NCBI GenBank assembly: GCA_035637315.1
Contig: DASPXK010000437.1
Location: 1-8,107, forward strand
DNA length: 8,107 nt
Source of the DNA: DASPXK01 sp035637315
GTDB taxonomy: Bacteria > Chloroflexota > UBA6077 > JACCZL01
Direction of reading: 5' to 3'
In this document: in pieces, positions 1 to 6,646 of the stretch
How the letters are laid out: every line of letters starts with the position of its first letter
How positions within the stretch are numbered: position 1 is the first letter of the stretch
Made by a program: the position numbers and the translations under genes
The notes under the pieces: generated by a model
What the model was told of the DNA's origin: nothing
What the model saw: the letters and a program-made list of their open reading frames with translations, nothing else
The model's database searches: none

Positions 1-586
1 CGAATAAGAAGAGCAGTGGGTAGACGACGATCGAGTCCTCTCGAGTCAAGAGTGCCACGGACGACAGAAGTAGACCGGCTAGCGAGAGGAGGTAGTTTCG
101 GTGGCGTATTGACAGTAGGAACATCGCGACGGAAGACAGGATCAATATGCCTGAGACTAGATGGACGCCGTCTGAGATCCAGAGATAGTGGTACGCGTTA
201 CCTTTGTGGAGGAAGGCGAACAGGCCAGCCAGCAGGCCCTGGGCGTAGGGGATCTCGAACACAAATCGAGCAAGGAACACAGCTAGGGTCAGGAAAAGAG
301 AGAACAGGCCGAGCAGGAAGACGCGATGGGCGACGGGCGATTCACCAAGGAGCCGCGCGCGGAAATGATTGAAGATGGTGGTGAGCGGACGGAATCCGCC
401 GGTCTCGAGACGGTCTGGGTCCCATGTGTCCCACCAGACGCCACGCAGCTCTGCCGATGAATATGTTCTGACCAGATGAAGGTCGTCCGCGGCGAAGGGC
501 GCGTCTAGAGAGAACCGGGCAAAGATGATTGAAGACGCCCAAAACACGAGGCATAGGGAGACGTACGGGAACGTTTGGCGCAGCAT
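1..586 (-). CDS. Multi-pass membrane protein, GT-C glycosyltransferase-like (N-terminal part, runs off left edge)
   Basis: The minus-strand frame is open from an ATG at 586-584 to the window edge, giving 195 codons. An in-frame TAG lies five codons upstream, with no other start between, so the ATG start is firm. The product opens with a hydrophobic helix (about residues 7-24). A loop with an acidic pair follows (D34-D35, in AADD), as in the first outer loop of GT-C enzymes, where an Asp helps catalysis. Next comes a GFRPLTTIFNHF segment (about 64-75), then several hydrophobic helices (about 89-108, 113-126, 140-158, 165-180). A TREDS...YPLL stretch near the end resembles the [KR]E-x-PLLF element of oligosaccharyl and mannosyl transferase-like GT-C proteins. 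Known for the family: sugar transfer from polyprenyl-phosphate sugars outside the membrane. The acceptor is unknown. It is transcribed divergently from the neighbouring GT-C gene. Codon choice looks more AT-tolerant (CTA, ATA, AGA, TTA) than in the genes to its right. The coding call is firm, the family call moderate, and the C-terminal part is absent from the window. Confidence 0.8.
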   Translation of the reverse strand, partial: MLRQTFPYVSLCLVFWASSIIFARFSLDAPFAADDLHLVRTYSSAELRGVWWDTWDPDRLETGGFRPLTTIFNHFRARLLGESPVAHRVFLLGLFSLFLTLAVFLARFVFEIPYAQGLLAGLFAFLHKGNAYHYLWISDGVHLVSGILILSSVAMFLLSIRHRNYLLSLAGLLLSSVALLTREDSIVVYPLLFLF

Positions 587-716
587 CGCGACGTGATTCT
601 ACCCCTGCGTTGCAGCCGCTGCCCCGCGATGCTAAGCTAAGGCCCCCTCGGAACGACGAGCCCGCGGCACACGTCATGTCACTCCCTCGTCAATATTCTG
701 TCGAGTCCCAGGAGGA
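587..716. promoter_or_regulatory. Divergent intergenic region between the two GT-C-like genes
   Basis: This 130-base gap lies between two genes that point away from each other, so promoters for both should lie here or just inside the genes. On the plus strand TATTCT (694-699) could be a -10 element, but no good -35 hexamer stands 16-18 bases upstream. On the minus strand I see no convincing hexamer pair. Apart from the ribosome-binding sequence at its right end I find no clear operator, repeat or hairpin. The promoter role is inferred from gene orientation only. Confidence 0.4.
710..715 (+). promoter_or_regulatory. Ribosome-binding sequence AGGAGG for the large GT-C gene
   Basis: A full AGGAGG stands at 710-715, the strongest Shine-Dalgarno match in the window. 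It lies only one base before the first possible start (GTG at 717) and 13 bases before the next in-frame GTG (729). Neither spacing is ideal. The usual 5-10 base gap argues against the 717 start and mildly for 729, which would shorten the protein by four residues. Confidence 0.6.
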
Positions 717-3428
717 GTGAACGGACGCGTGCATAAGCCAACCGCGGCCGTTGAGCCTCGGACGCACGCAGCGCCGCCGCAGACGGTCCCGTCTCTTCGC
801 GCTCTCCTCGACTTGCTCGCGCTAGCCTGGCTCGTCCTCATCACCATCCCATATGCGTCCACGGCCGCGGGAGCGCTCGCCCACGCGGACTTCCTAGGGG
901 CCAGCCAGGCACTGCCCACGTATGTGGCGGTCATCATCCTGACCGTTCTTGGGCTTGTCGTGGGGCGCTTCGGCCGGCCAGAGCTTCAGCAACTGTATTG
1001 CCGCGTGTTGCTGCTCGGGGCCGCCGCGCTGGTGTTGGCGATACTCGTAGCGGGCCGGGTCGCGGCTGCCGCGGCCGTCGTGGTGTGGCTAGTGCTCCTG
1101 GGGTGGGCACTGGGCGAGAGGGTGCTCACGATGCTCATTGGAGAGGGCGTCCAGCCCCGAGCCGAAAGAGCCGTCCTGTCGGTGGCGCTCGCGCTTGGCC
1201 TGTACAGCCACGGGACGCTCGTGTTGGCGCTCCTCGGCCTCCTGTACCGCTGGCTGGTGTTGGGCGCTCTGTTGCTGTTGTCGCTGCTGGTATGGCGCGA
1301 CTTACGCGACAAGGCGTTGCTGGCGGTGAGAGTTTGGGGGCGTGCCGCGCACGTCGCGCGCGGCCCAGTCGAGCCGTGGTTCGGATTACCGCTTCTTGGG
1401 CTGGCGACGTGTTGGATAGCTGTCATTTTCATCGAGTCAGTGGCGCCGGAGATCCAGTACGACTCGCTCAGCTACCACCTGGCGCTGCCGAAGACGTACG
1501 TCGAGCAGCACGCGCTCGTGGTCACGCCAGAGAATGTCAGGTCCTGGTTCTACCTGGGCGCCGAAATGAACTACCTGATGGCGATGCTCATCGAAGGTCA
1601 GATCGCAGCGAAGCTCATCAACTTCGCGTTTCTGCTGCTAACAGTCAGCGCCATCTTCACGTACGGCAGGCAGTTCTTCGGCAACAGCGCCGGCCTCTTC
1701 GGTGCCGCGCTCTACCTAACGACGCCACTGGTAGGGTGGGAGGCTTCGACGACCTATGTAGAGATCCCATTGACCTGCTATTGCTTCCTCGCCGTGGCGG
1801 TGACCGTCCGTTGGCTCACTGACCGGCGCGCGGCGTGGCTGATCATGGCAGGTCTTTTGGCCGGGTTCGCCGTATCCACGAAGCTCAACGCCGTCCTGCT
1901 GCTGGTACCGTTGAGCGCTCTGGTCGTCTTGGCCGCTCTGGCCGATCGCAGGCGGCCCGTCGGTCAGCGCTGGCTGCCAATCCTAGCCTTCGCGGCAGCG
2001 GCCATTGTGAGCGGTGCACCGTGGCCGCTGCTCCGCTATGTGCAGACGGGAAACCCGGTCTTCCCGTACCTCGGCGGCGTTTTCCGAAACTTGCCGTCAA
2101 TCTCGTCGGACGCGACAGTCGCACCGGCCTACGATCTGGAGACTCCCGTTTACGGCATCGGGCACCGCGGATTCGAGCCGCTCGATTACTTGCAGCTGCC
2201 CTGGTGGGTAACCTTTGACTCCAGCACGTACGCCGAGGCAGTGCCAGACGGTGCGTTGGGACTCGGCGTGCTGGCCTTGCCGCTAGTCGCCCTGCAGTTA
2301 TTCCGGTCAGGCGCCGGCCGCTTTCTCGTTGCGGTGTTGTTCGGCTACATCGTTGGCTGGACGGTCACCTTCACGTACCTTCGATTCTTGATCCCTGCAC
2401 TCCCAATCGTGCACAGCCTGAATGGTTATGCGTTCGCGAAGCTAGGCGAGCGCGGCTGGCCTCGCTCTGCCCTGACCGCTACTCGCTGCGTCACGCGGCT
2501 GGTCGTACTGGCCTGGATGGCGCTCAGTCTGCCGCTGTTCGTGGCGAGCTTCTGGCTTATCCCGGAGAGAATCCCGTACCGGGTCGCACTGGGCCGAGAA
2601 TCGCGCGACGCCTACCTGACGAGGATACTGGCGACTTACGATGCGGCACGATTCATCGATCGTGAGTACTCAGGCGAAGTGGTGCACGTGCTGGCCTTGC
2701 CTTTTGAGGCGTCCAGGCTCTACTTGCCGCCGACGGCGCAGAGCGTGGACCTAGACTCCCCGTTTGTCGCACAGCTGGCGAGAGCCCGGGACCCAGCCGA
2801 AGCCTTGGGACTCATTCGTGGCTGGGGCTTCACTCATGTGCTGATCAATCGCCAAGCCCCAGCCCACCAGCTCCAGGGCGTGATCGTAACGGAGAAGGGC
2901 TTTCTCGAGGCGAACGCTGAGCTGGAATACGCGAGACGCCAGGTGGAACTGTACCGTCTTGTGCGTGACGGAGAGCTCCCAGACGCGGTCCGCTCGTCTA
3001 CGAGTGAGTTGATCGTCAACGCCGGTTTTGAGGAGGTTAGCCAGGGCATCCCGACCGGCTGGGATTTCGTTGGTCAGCCGATACTGGACATGTCTGGGGC
3101 GCACAGCCACGACGGCCGCGCGGCCGTCCACGTCTCGAAAGATGGTAGCTACTTCCAGGTGGTCCCGGTCGCGGCGGGGCGAATTTACAGGCTGAGTCAC
3201 CAATCACGGTCGGACACGCCCGGCAGTATGGTTCGGGTCCAGATCACTTGGACCGACGCCCGGGGTGGCATGATCGATGCCGACATCGCGGTTTTCGCGA
3301 CCACAGCCGAGTGGGCCCAGCACGAGCTCGTCGCCACGGCACCCCTCGGGGTGACAGAAGCCGCCGTTTTCGCCAGCGTCCAGGTCGGAGATGCATGGGT
3401 CGACGATTACTCATTGACCAGCCGGTAG
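717..3428 (+). CDS. GT-C family membrane glycosyltransferase (PMT/ArnT-like) with C-terminal jelly-roll domain
   Basis: This gene encodes a 903-residue polytopic protein. Residues 30 to about 612 contain roughly a dozen or more hydrophobic helices. A loop at 243-268 holds QYDSLSYHLALPK, in which D249 is the likely catalytic Asp of the GT-C fold. Further family-like elements are TTYVEIPLTCY (345-355), STKLNAVLLLVP (387-398), PWPLLRYVQTGNPVFP (435-450) and YLRFLIPALP (554-563). Residues about 613-760 are soluble and should lie outside the membrane. Residues about 763-903 start with LIVNAGFEE...GIPTGW, the typical opening of CBM4/9-like beta-sandwich modules, and end in DAWVDDYSL, which also fits that fold. 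Known for the family: transfer of a sugar from a polyprenyl-phosphate donor to lipid, protein or glycan at the outer face. The fused module may bind the acceptor glycan (inference). The start is GTG 717, or more likely GTG 729 on ribosome-binding spacing. The gene ends with TAG, and no clear terminator follows. Confidence 0.88.
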   Translation: MNGRVHKPTAAVEPRTHAAPPQTVPSLRALLDLLALAWLVLITIPYASTAAGALAHADFLGASQALPTYVAVIILTVLGLVVGRFGRPELQQLYCRVLLLGAAALVLAILVAGRVAAAAAVVVWLVLLGWALGERVLTMLIGEGVQPRAERAVLSVALALGLYSHGTLVLALLGLLYRWLVLGALLLLSLLVWRDLRDKALLAVRVWGRAAHVARGPVEPWFGLPLLGLATCWIAVIFIESVAPEIQYDSLSYHLALPKTYVEQHALVVTPENVRSWFYLGAEMNYLMAMLIEGQIAAKLINFAFLLLTVSAIFTYGRQFFGNSAGLFGAALYLTTPLVGWEASTTYVEIPLTCYCFLAVAVTVRWLTDRRAAWLIMAGLLAGFAVSTKLNAVLLLVPLSALVVLAALADRRRPVGQRWLPILAFAAAAIVSGAPWPLLRYVQTGNPVFPYLGGVFRNLPSISSDATVAPAYDLETPVYGIGHRGFEPLDYLQLPWWVTFDSSTYAEAVPDGALGLGVLALPLVALQLFRSGAGRFLVAVLFGYIVGWTVTFTYLRFLIPALPIVHSLNGYAFAKLGERGWPRSALTATRCVTRLVVLAWMALSLPLFVASFWLIPERIPYRVALGRESRDAYLTRILATYDAARFIDREYSGEVVHVLALPFEASRLYLPPTAQSVDLDSPFVAQLARARDPAEALGLIRGWGFTHVLINRQAPAHQLQGVIVTEKGFLEANAELEYARRQVELYRLVRDGELPDAVRSSTSELIVNAGFEEVSQGIPTGWDFVGQPILDMSGAHSHDGRAAVHVSKDGSYFQVVPVAAGRIYRLSHQSRSDTPGSMVRVQITWTDARGGMIDADIAVFATTAEWAQHELVATAPLGVTEAAVFASVQVGDAWVDDYSLTSR

Positions 3429-3549
3429 TGACTTGCGCAGGGGCGTCAAATCGGTGAGTCGATCTCCATTCCGCGACACGTTACTCTTCTCGATATTCCG
3501 ATTTCGGGCATGACTCGGGGCACGTGAGCGCCCGGCACGCCGACGCGGG
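3429..3549. other. Gap between the GT-C gene and the downstream promoter
   Basis: These 121 bases after the GT-C stop codon hold no gene I can support. The only hairpin candidate is a four-pair GGGC/GCCC stem (3518-3521 with 3530-3533) without a following T-run, too weak to call a terminator. The stretch may separate the GT-C transcription unit from the operon that starts behind the promoter at 3550. Confidence 0.4.
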
Positions 3550-3577
3550 TTGACGTTTGGAGCGGCTTCTGTATAAT
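3550..3577 (+). promoter_or_regulatory. Sigma-70-type promoter for the oxidoreductase/glycosyltransferase operon
   Basis: TTGACG (3550-3555) and a perfect TATAAT (3572-3577) are separated by 16 bases, one short of the usual 17. This is the closest match to the housekeeping promoter consensus that I see in the window. Transcription would start near 3584. The first convincing downstream gene begins at 3878, so the promoter most likely drives the four-gene series from 3878 to the right edge through a long untranslated leader. Confidence 0.65.
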
Positions 3578-3877
3578 GGCGCTGCCGTCTGGCGTCGCCT
3601 CGCGATCGGTCGATGCCGGCACGGGTGAGGCGCCGCCGCAGCTGGCAGCTTTAGGCTTCCAGCCCGGCGACGAAGTCTGGGGCCTGCTCGCGCAACCCCC
3701 ATTGCCGGATGACGACAACAACGCAGCGGTGTGCATGTGCGCTTCACGGATGCCACCCAAGTAACACCAGCCTGGGCCAGCCGCCCGGCAGCTTGGGTTC
3801 GGCCCCCACGCTACATTCGCTTGCGGCGGCGTCCGCAGACCAGATGAGGCGCCTGACTACGCCGTGAAGTACGGATC
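3578..3877 (+). other. Long 5' leader ahead of the flavoprotein gene, function unknown
   Basis: About 300 bases lie between the promoter and the GTG at 3878. I recognise no known riboswitch, T-box or leader-peptide attenuator. Visible details are a possible stem GGGCC/GGCCC (3774-3778 with 3801-3805) around an inner GCC/GGC pair (3780-3782 with 3787-3789), a short TGCGG/CCGCA stem (3822-3826 with 3833-3837), and a nine-base direct repeat TGAGGCGCC (3626-3634 and 3845-3853). A 62-codon open frame (3576-3764) falls inside it, but its ATG overlaps the -10 hexamer. The leader could be regulatory or simply loosely packed intergenic DNA. Confidence 0.35.
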
Positions 3878-5368
3878 GTGACAGGGCCAGCCACGGGCAC
3901 CGTGGTCATCCTTGGGGCTGGGCCTGCTGGTCTGGCAACTGGCTTCGCTCTTTCTCGGGCCGGCTGGTCGGTGCAAGTCTACGAGCAAGCCGACATGGTT
4001 GGTGGCCTGGCGCGCACGATCAGCAAGGACGGCTTCCGCTTCGACATCGGCGGCCACCGCTGGTACACCAAGAAGGATGAGCTGAACTACTTCTTGATGG
4101 ACCTGCTCGACGGCGAGCTGATCCTGGTCGATCGCATCAGCAGGGTCTACTTCGACGGAAAATATGTCGACTACCCGTTGCGAGTGGGCAACGTTCTTTC
4201 CCGGATTGGGGCGGCGACCAGCGCGAGAGCGGTGGGCGACTTTGTCGTTGCGCAGGCCTCCCAGGCGCTGACGCGTAAGCCCATCGTGTCGATGGAAGAC
4301 GCCTACGTGGCGCAGTTTGGACGGACTCTGTACGAGCTGTTCTTTCGGCGATACTCCGAGAAAGTCTGGGGCGAGGAGTGTGGCAACCTGTCCGGCGACT
4401 GGGTCGCCCAGCGCAGTCGTAACCTGTCGTTGTTCATGGCGCTTCGTGACGCCGTCAAGCGTACAGATGGCAAGGTCGAGAGCCTCGTCGAGCGCTTCAT
4501 GTATCCGCGCCTCGGCTACGGGCGGATCTCAGAGCGGATGGCCGAGGAGATCGAGCGCGCGGGCGGCAAGGTCCATTTCGGCTGGCGAGTTATCAGAGTG
4601 GAGCATGACGGGCAGGCGATCACGAGTGTGACGGTCAGCGACGGCGCTCGCGAGCAGATCATCGGCGGTGACGCGTTCGTCTCGTCGATACCGATGACTG
4701 AGCTAGCCCACGACCTTCGCCCAGAGGTAGACAACTCGATCCTGGCGGCCACGCGCGTGCTGACGTACCGCGATCTGATCACTGTCCATCTGATGATCGA
4801 CCGCCCTCAGGTCACCAACGACACCTGGCTCTACGTCCACGACCCGCGGGTGACCTTTGCGCGCTTGCACGAGCCCCGCAACTGGAGCCCGGCCCTGGCA
4901 CCCGAGGGCAAGACGTCGCTGGTGCTGGAGTTCTTTTGCGACGCGGGCGACGCTATCTGGCAGCGTTCGGACGAGGGGCTGTGTGAACTCGCAACTCAGG
5001 AGCTGGCGGAGAAGCTGGGCTTCATCGAACCTCGGGAAGTCATCGATGGCTTCGCGGTGCGCAGCCGTGACGCCTATCCGCGCTATGGCCTCGGATACAA
5101 CGACGCCGTCGAAACGGTCAAAGGGTGCCTTCGCGCATTCCGCAACTTGTCTATCGTGGGGCGTGGCGGTACCTTCCGCTACAACAATGCTGACCATGCC
5201 ATCGAAACCGGACTGCTCGCCGCTCGTAATATCCTGGGAGACGCCGTCGATGTTGACAGCGTCAACAGCGAGCCGGAGTACCTAGAAGAGCGCCGCGTTC
5301 TAACCGGCGGCCACCACACGCGGCTCGACGCCAGTACACCGAAGAACTTGGAGCAGTCTCAGCAGTGA
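3878..5368 (+). CDS. NAD(P)/FAD-dependent oxidoreductase, HemY/UDP-galactopyranose mutase-like (COG1232 type)
   Basis: This is a 496-residue cytosolic flavoprotein. The N-terminus has the Rossmann dinucleotide motif GAGPAG (13-18), with the acidic residue E36 ending the second strand, then GGLART (42-47). GGHRWY (58-63) follows, in the position where UDP-galactopyranose mutase-like enzymes carry GGH. A substrate-domain stretch, YFDGKYVDYPL (91-101), is typical of members in polysaccharide clusters. The C-terminal GRGGTFRYNNADHAIETG (428-445) closes the FAD site. The family includes protoporphyrinogen oxidase, carotenoid desaturases and Glf. Members beside glycosyltransferases mostly lack a proven reaction, so a role on a sugar nucleotide or polyprenyl-linked sugar is inference. 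The length is normal. GTG 3878 is the first start after an in-frame TGA at 3854-3856; its ribosome-binding sequence is poor (GGA two bases upstream), and GTG 3902 is an alternative. Its TGA overlaps the next ATG by one base, implying translational coupling with the family 2 glycosyltransferase. Confidence 0.88.
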   Translation: MTGPATGTVVILGAGPAGLATGFALSRAGWSVQVYEQADMVGGLARTISKDGFRFDIGGHRWYTKKDELNYFLMDLLDGELILVDRISRVYFDGKYVDYPLRVGNVLSRIGAATSARAVGDFVVAQASQALTRKPIVSMEDAYVAQFGRTLYELFFRRYSEKVWGEECGNLSGDWVAQRSRNLSLFMALRDAVKRTDGKVESLVERFMYPRLGYGRISERMAEEIERAGGKVHFGWRVIRVEHDGQAITSVTVSDGAREQIIGGDAFVSSIPMTELAHDLRPEVDNSILAATRVLTYRDLITVHLMIDRPQVTNDTWLYVHDPRVTFARLHEPRNWSPALAPEGKTSLVLEFFCDAGDAIWQRSDEGLCELATQELAEKLGFIEPREVIDGFAVRSRDAYPRYGLGYNDAVETVKGCLRAFRNLSIVGRGGTFRYNNADHAIETGLLAARNILGDAVDVDSVNSEPEYLEERRVLTGGHHTRLDASTPKNLEQSQQ

Positions 5369-6591
5369 TGAGCAGTGTCTCCTCCGACAGGCCCGATCAT
5401 CATGGTGATAGGGAGCGCCCGGCGATCAGCGTCGTCATTCCGGTCTACAACTCAGCCCCAATGCTGCAGCGTTGTTTGGAAGGGCTCTGGCAGAGTCGGG
5501 GCGTCGCGTGGGAGTGCATCGTCGTTGATGACGGGTGCACCGATGAGTCTGTAGCTGTGGCGCGCGAGTGGGGCGCTCAGGTGGTCCGGACCGAGCAGCC
5601 GCGATCGGGGCCGGGGCGAGCACGTAACCTCGGCGCTCAGGCAGCCAGCGCGCCTTTGCTCTGCTTCGTCGATGCCGACGTGGTGGTACGTCCAGACACC
5701 CTTGCCCAGTTCGTCATGCTCTTCGCGTCTGACCCCCAGCTGGCAGCCGCGTTCGGTTCGTATGACGACCGTCCGGCGGCACCGGACTTACTCTCGCAGT
5801 ATCGAAACCTGCTTCACCACTTCGTCCATCAATCTGGCCGGGAGGCGGCATCGACCTTCTGGGCCGGTTGTGGGGCCATCAAGCGGAGCGTGTTTCTAAC
5901 GCTGGGCGGGTTCGATCCATCGTACGCTCGACCGAGCATCGAGGACATCGAGTTGGGTTATCGGCTCCGTGCTGGAGGGGAACGGATCCGGCTTGCGAAG
6001 CACATCCAGGTCACGCATCTCAAGCGCTGGACGTTGCGGGGCATCGTGACAACCGATATCCGCGATCGCGCTCTGCCCTGGACCGAGCTCATCGTCCGCT
6101 CGCGGTCGCTTCCGAATGATCTAAACCTTGATGCCGGTAGCCGCGTGAGTGCGCTTGGGGTATATGGCCTGGTGGCTCTTGTGGCGCTGGGATGGTGGCT
6201 TCCCGTTGCCTGGCTGGGAGCTCTGGTGACGGTAGGCGTCCTCCTCGCCTGTAATTGGGGCCTGTACGCGTTCTTCCTGCGCCAGCGGGGATTCTGGTTC
6301 CTACTTAGAGTGATCCCGATACACTGGCTCTATTACGGGTATTCTGCCCTGGCGTTCGCCGGCGGCATCGCCTATGGCAGTCTCAAGTTCCGCCGGCCGG
6401 GTGCGATTCCGACCTCGGATCTGCCGCTCGTCCCCATCGTCGACCGGGTGGGGCCACCCACGCGCCCTGAGGAGCCCGCTCCAGCTGAGGCGAGCGCTGC
6501 GGCTGGCCCTCAGCGCGCCGCGACACGCCGGCCGCGAGCGCGCGCGGGCCGAAATCGGGACGAGTCGCTGCAGCGCAACCCCAAGCCCTGA
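5368..6591 (+). CDS. Family 2 (GT-A) glycosyltransferase with C-terminal membrane helices
   Basis: The catalytic domain (about residues 19-225) shows ISVVIPVYNS at the start, VVDDGCTD (about 52-59) for nucleotide binding, GRARNLG, and FVDADV (about 100-105) with the DxD-type metal site. IEDIELGYRLR (about 191-201) holds the putative catalytic-base ED. Two or three hydrophobic stretches follow (about 262-305 and 311-340), anchoring the enzyme to the membrane with the catalytic domain in the cytosol. A tail of about 65 residues after the last helix is rich in Pro, Ala and Arg and looks disordered. Known for the family: inverting transfer from a nucleotide sugar, often to polyprenyl-phosphate or to a lipid-linked glycan; the sugar here is unknown. 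The start chosen is ATG 5368 because it forms a TGATG overlap with the flavoprotein stop; GTG 5365, one codon earlier, is possible. GGAG at 5350-5353 may be the ribosome-binding sequence, though distant. Confidence 0.92.
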   Translation: MSSVSSDRPDHHGDRERPAISVVIPVYNSAPMLQRCLEGLWQSRGVAWECIVVDDGCTDESVAVAREWGAQVVRTEQPRSGPGRARNLGAQAASAPLLCFVDADVVVRPDTLAQFVMLFASDPQLAAAFGSYDDRPAAPDLLSQYRNLLHHFVHQSGREAASTFWAGCGAIKRSVFLTLGGFDPSYARPSIEDIELGYRLRAGGERIRLAKHIQVTHLKRWTLRGIVTTDIRDRALPWTELIVRSRSLPNDLNLDAGSRVSALGVYGLVALVALGWWLPVAWLGALVTVGVLLACNWGLYAFFLRQRGFWFLLRVIPIHWLYYGYSALAFAGGIAYGSLKFRRPGAIPTSDLPLVPIVDRVGPPTRPEEPAPAEASAAAGPQRAATRRPRARAGRNRDESLQRNPKP

Positions 6592-6646
6592 CATTTCTGG
6601 CGCGCCTTTGCCCCCATCCGACGGGCTGGCCGAGCGATAGGTGCCC
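6592..6646. other. Short intergenic spacer within the operon
   Basis: The spacer is 55 bases (or 49 if the next gene starts at GTG 6641). No hairpin with a T-run and no promoter hexamers are evident, so the next gene is probably read through from upstream. AGG at 6639-6641 stands five bases before ATG 6647 and is the likely ribosome-binding sequence. Confidence 0.45.

Noticed and set aside
16..372. 118-codon plus-strand frame and other small plus-strand frames at the left end
   Set aside because: They are antisense to the minus-strand membrane protein, which has continuous hydrophobic helices and GT-C-like motifs. Their products are Arg/Gly-rich and featureless.
998..1822. 274-codon plus-strand open frame inside the GT-C gene
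   Set aside because: It lies in another frame of a gene with clear membrane helices and GT-C motifs. The product is Arg/Ala/Gly-rich low complexity without any motif, typical of shadow frames in high-GC DNA.
3518..3533. Possible terminator hairpin after the GT-C gene
   Set aside because: Only four pairs (GGGC/GCCC) and no T-run follow, so it does not meet the minimum for an intrinsic terminator.
3446..3760. 104-codon minus-strand open frame in the 3429-3877 gap
   Set aside because: It spans the promoter-like sequence and overlaps another open frame antisense. Its product has no hydrophobic core or family motif, and there is no clear start signal.
4703..5197. 164-codon minus-strand open frame opposite the flavoprotein gene
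   Set aside because: It is antisense to the well-supported FAD enzyme, with no recognisable motif and no sensible ribosome-binding site.
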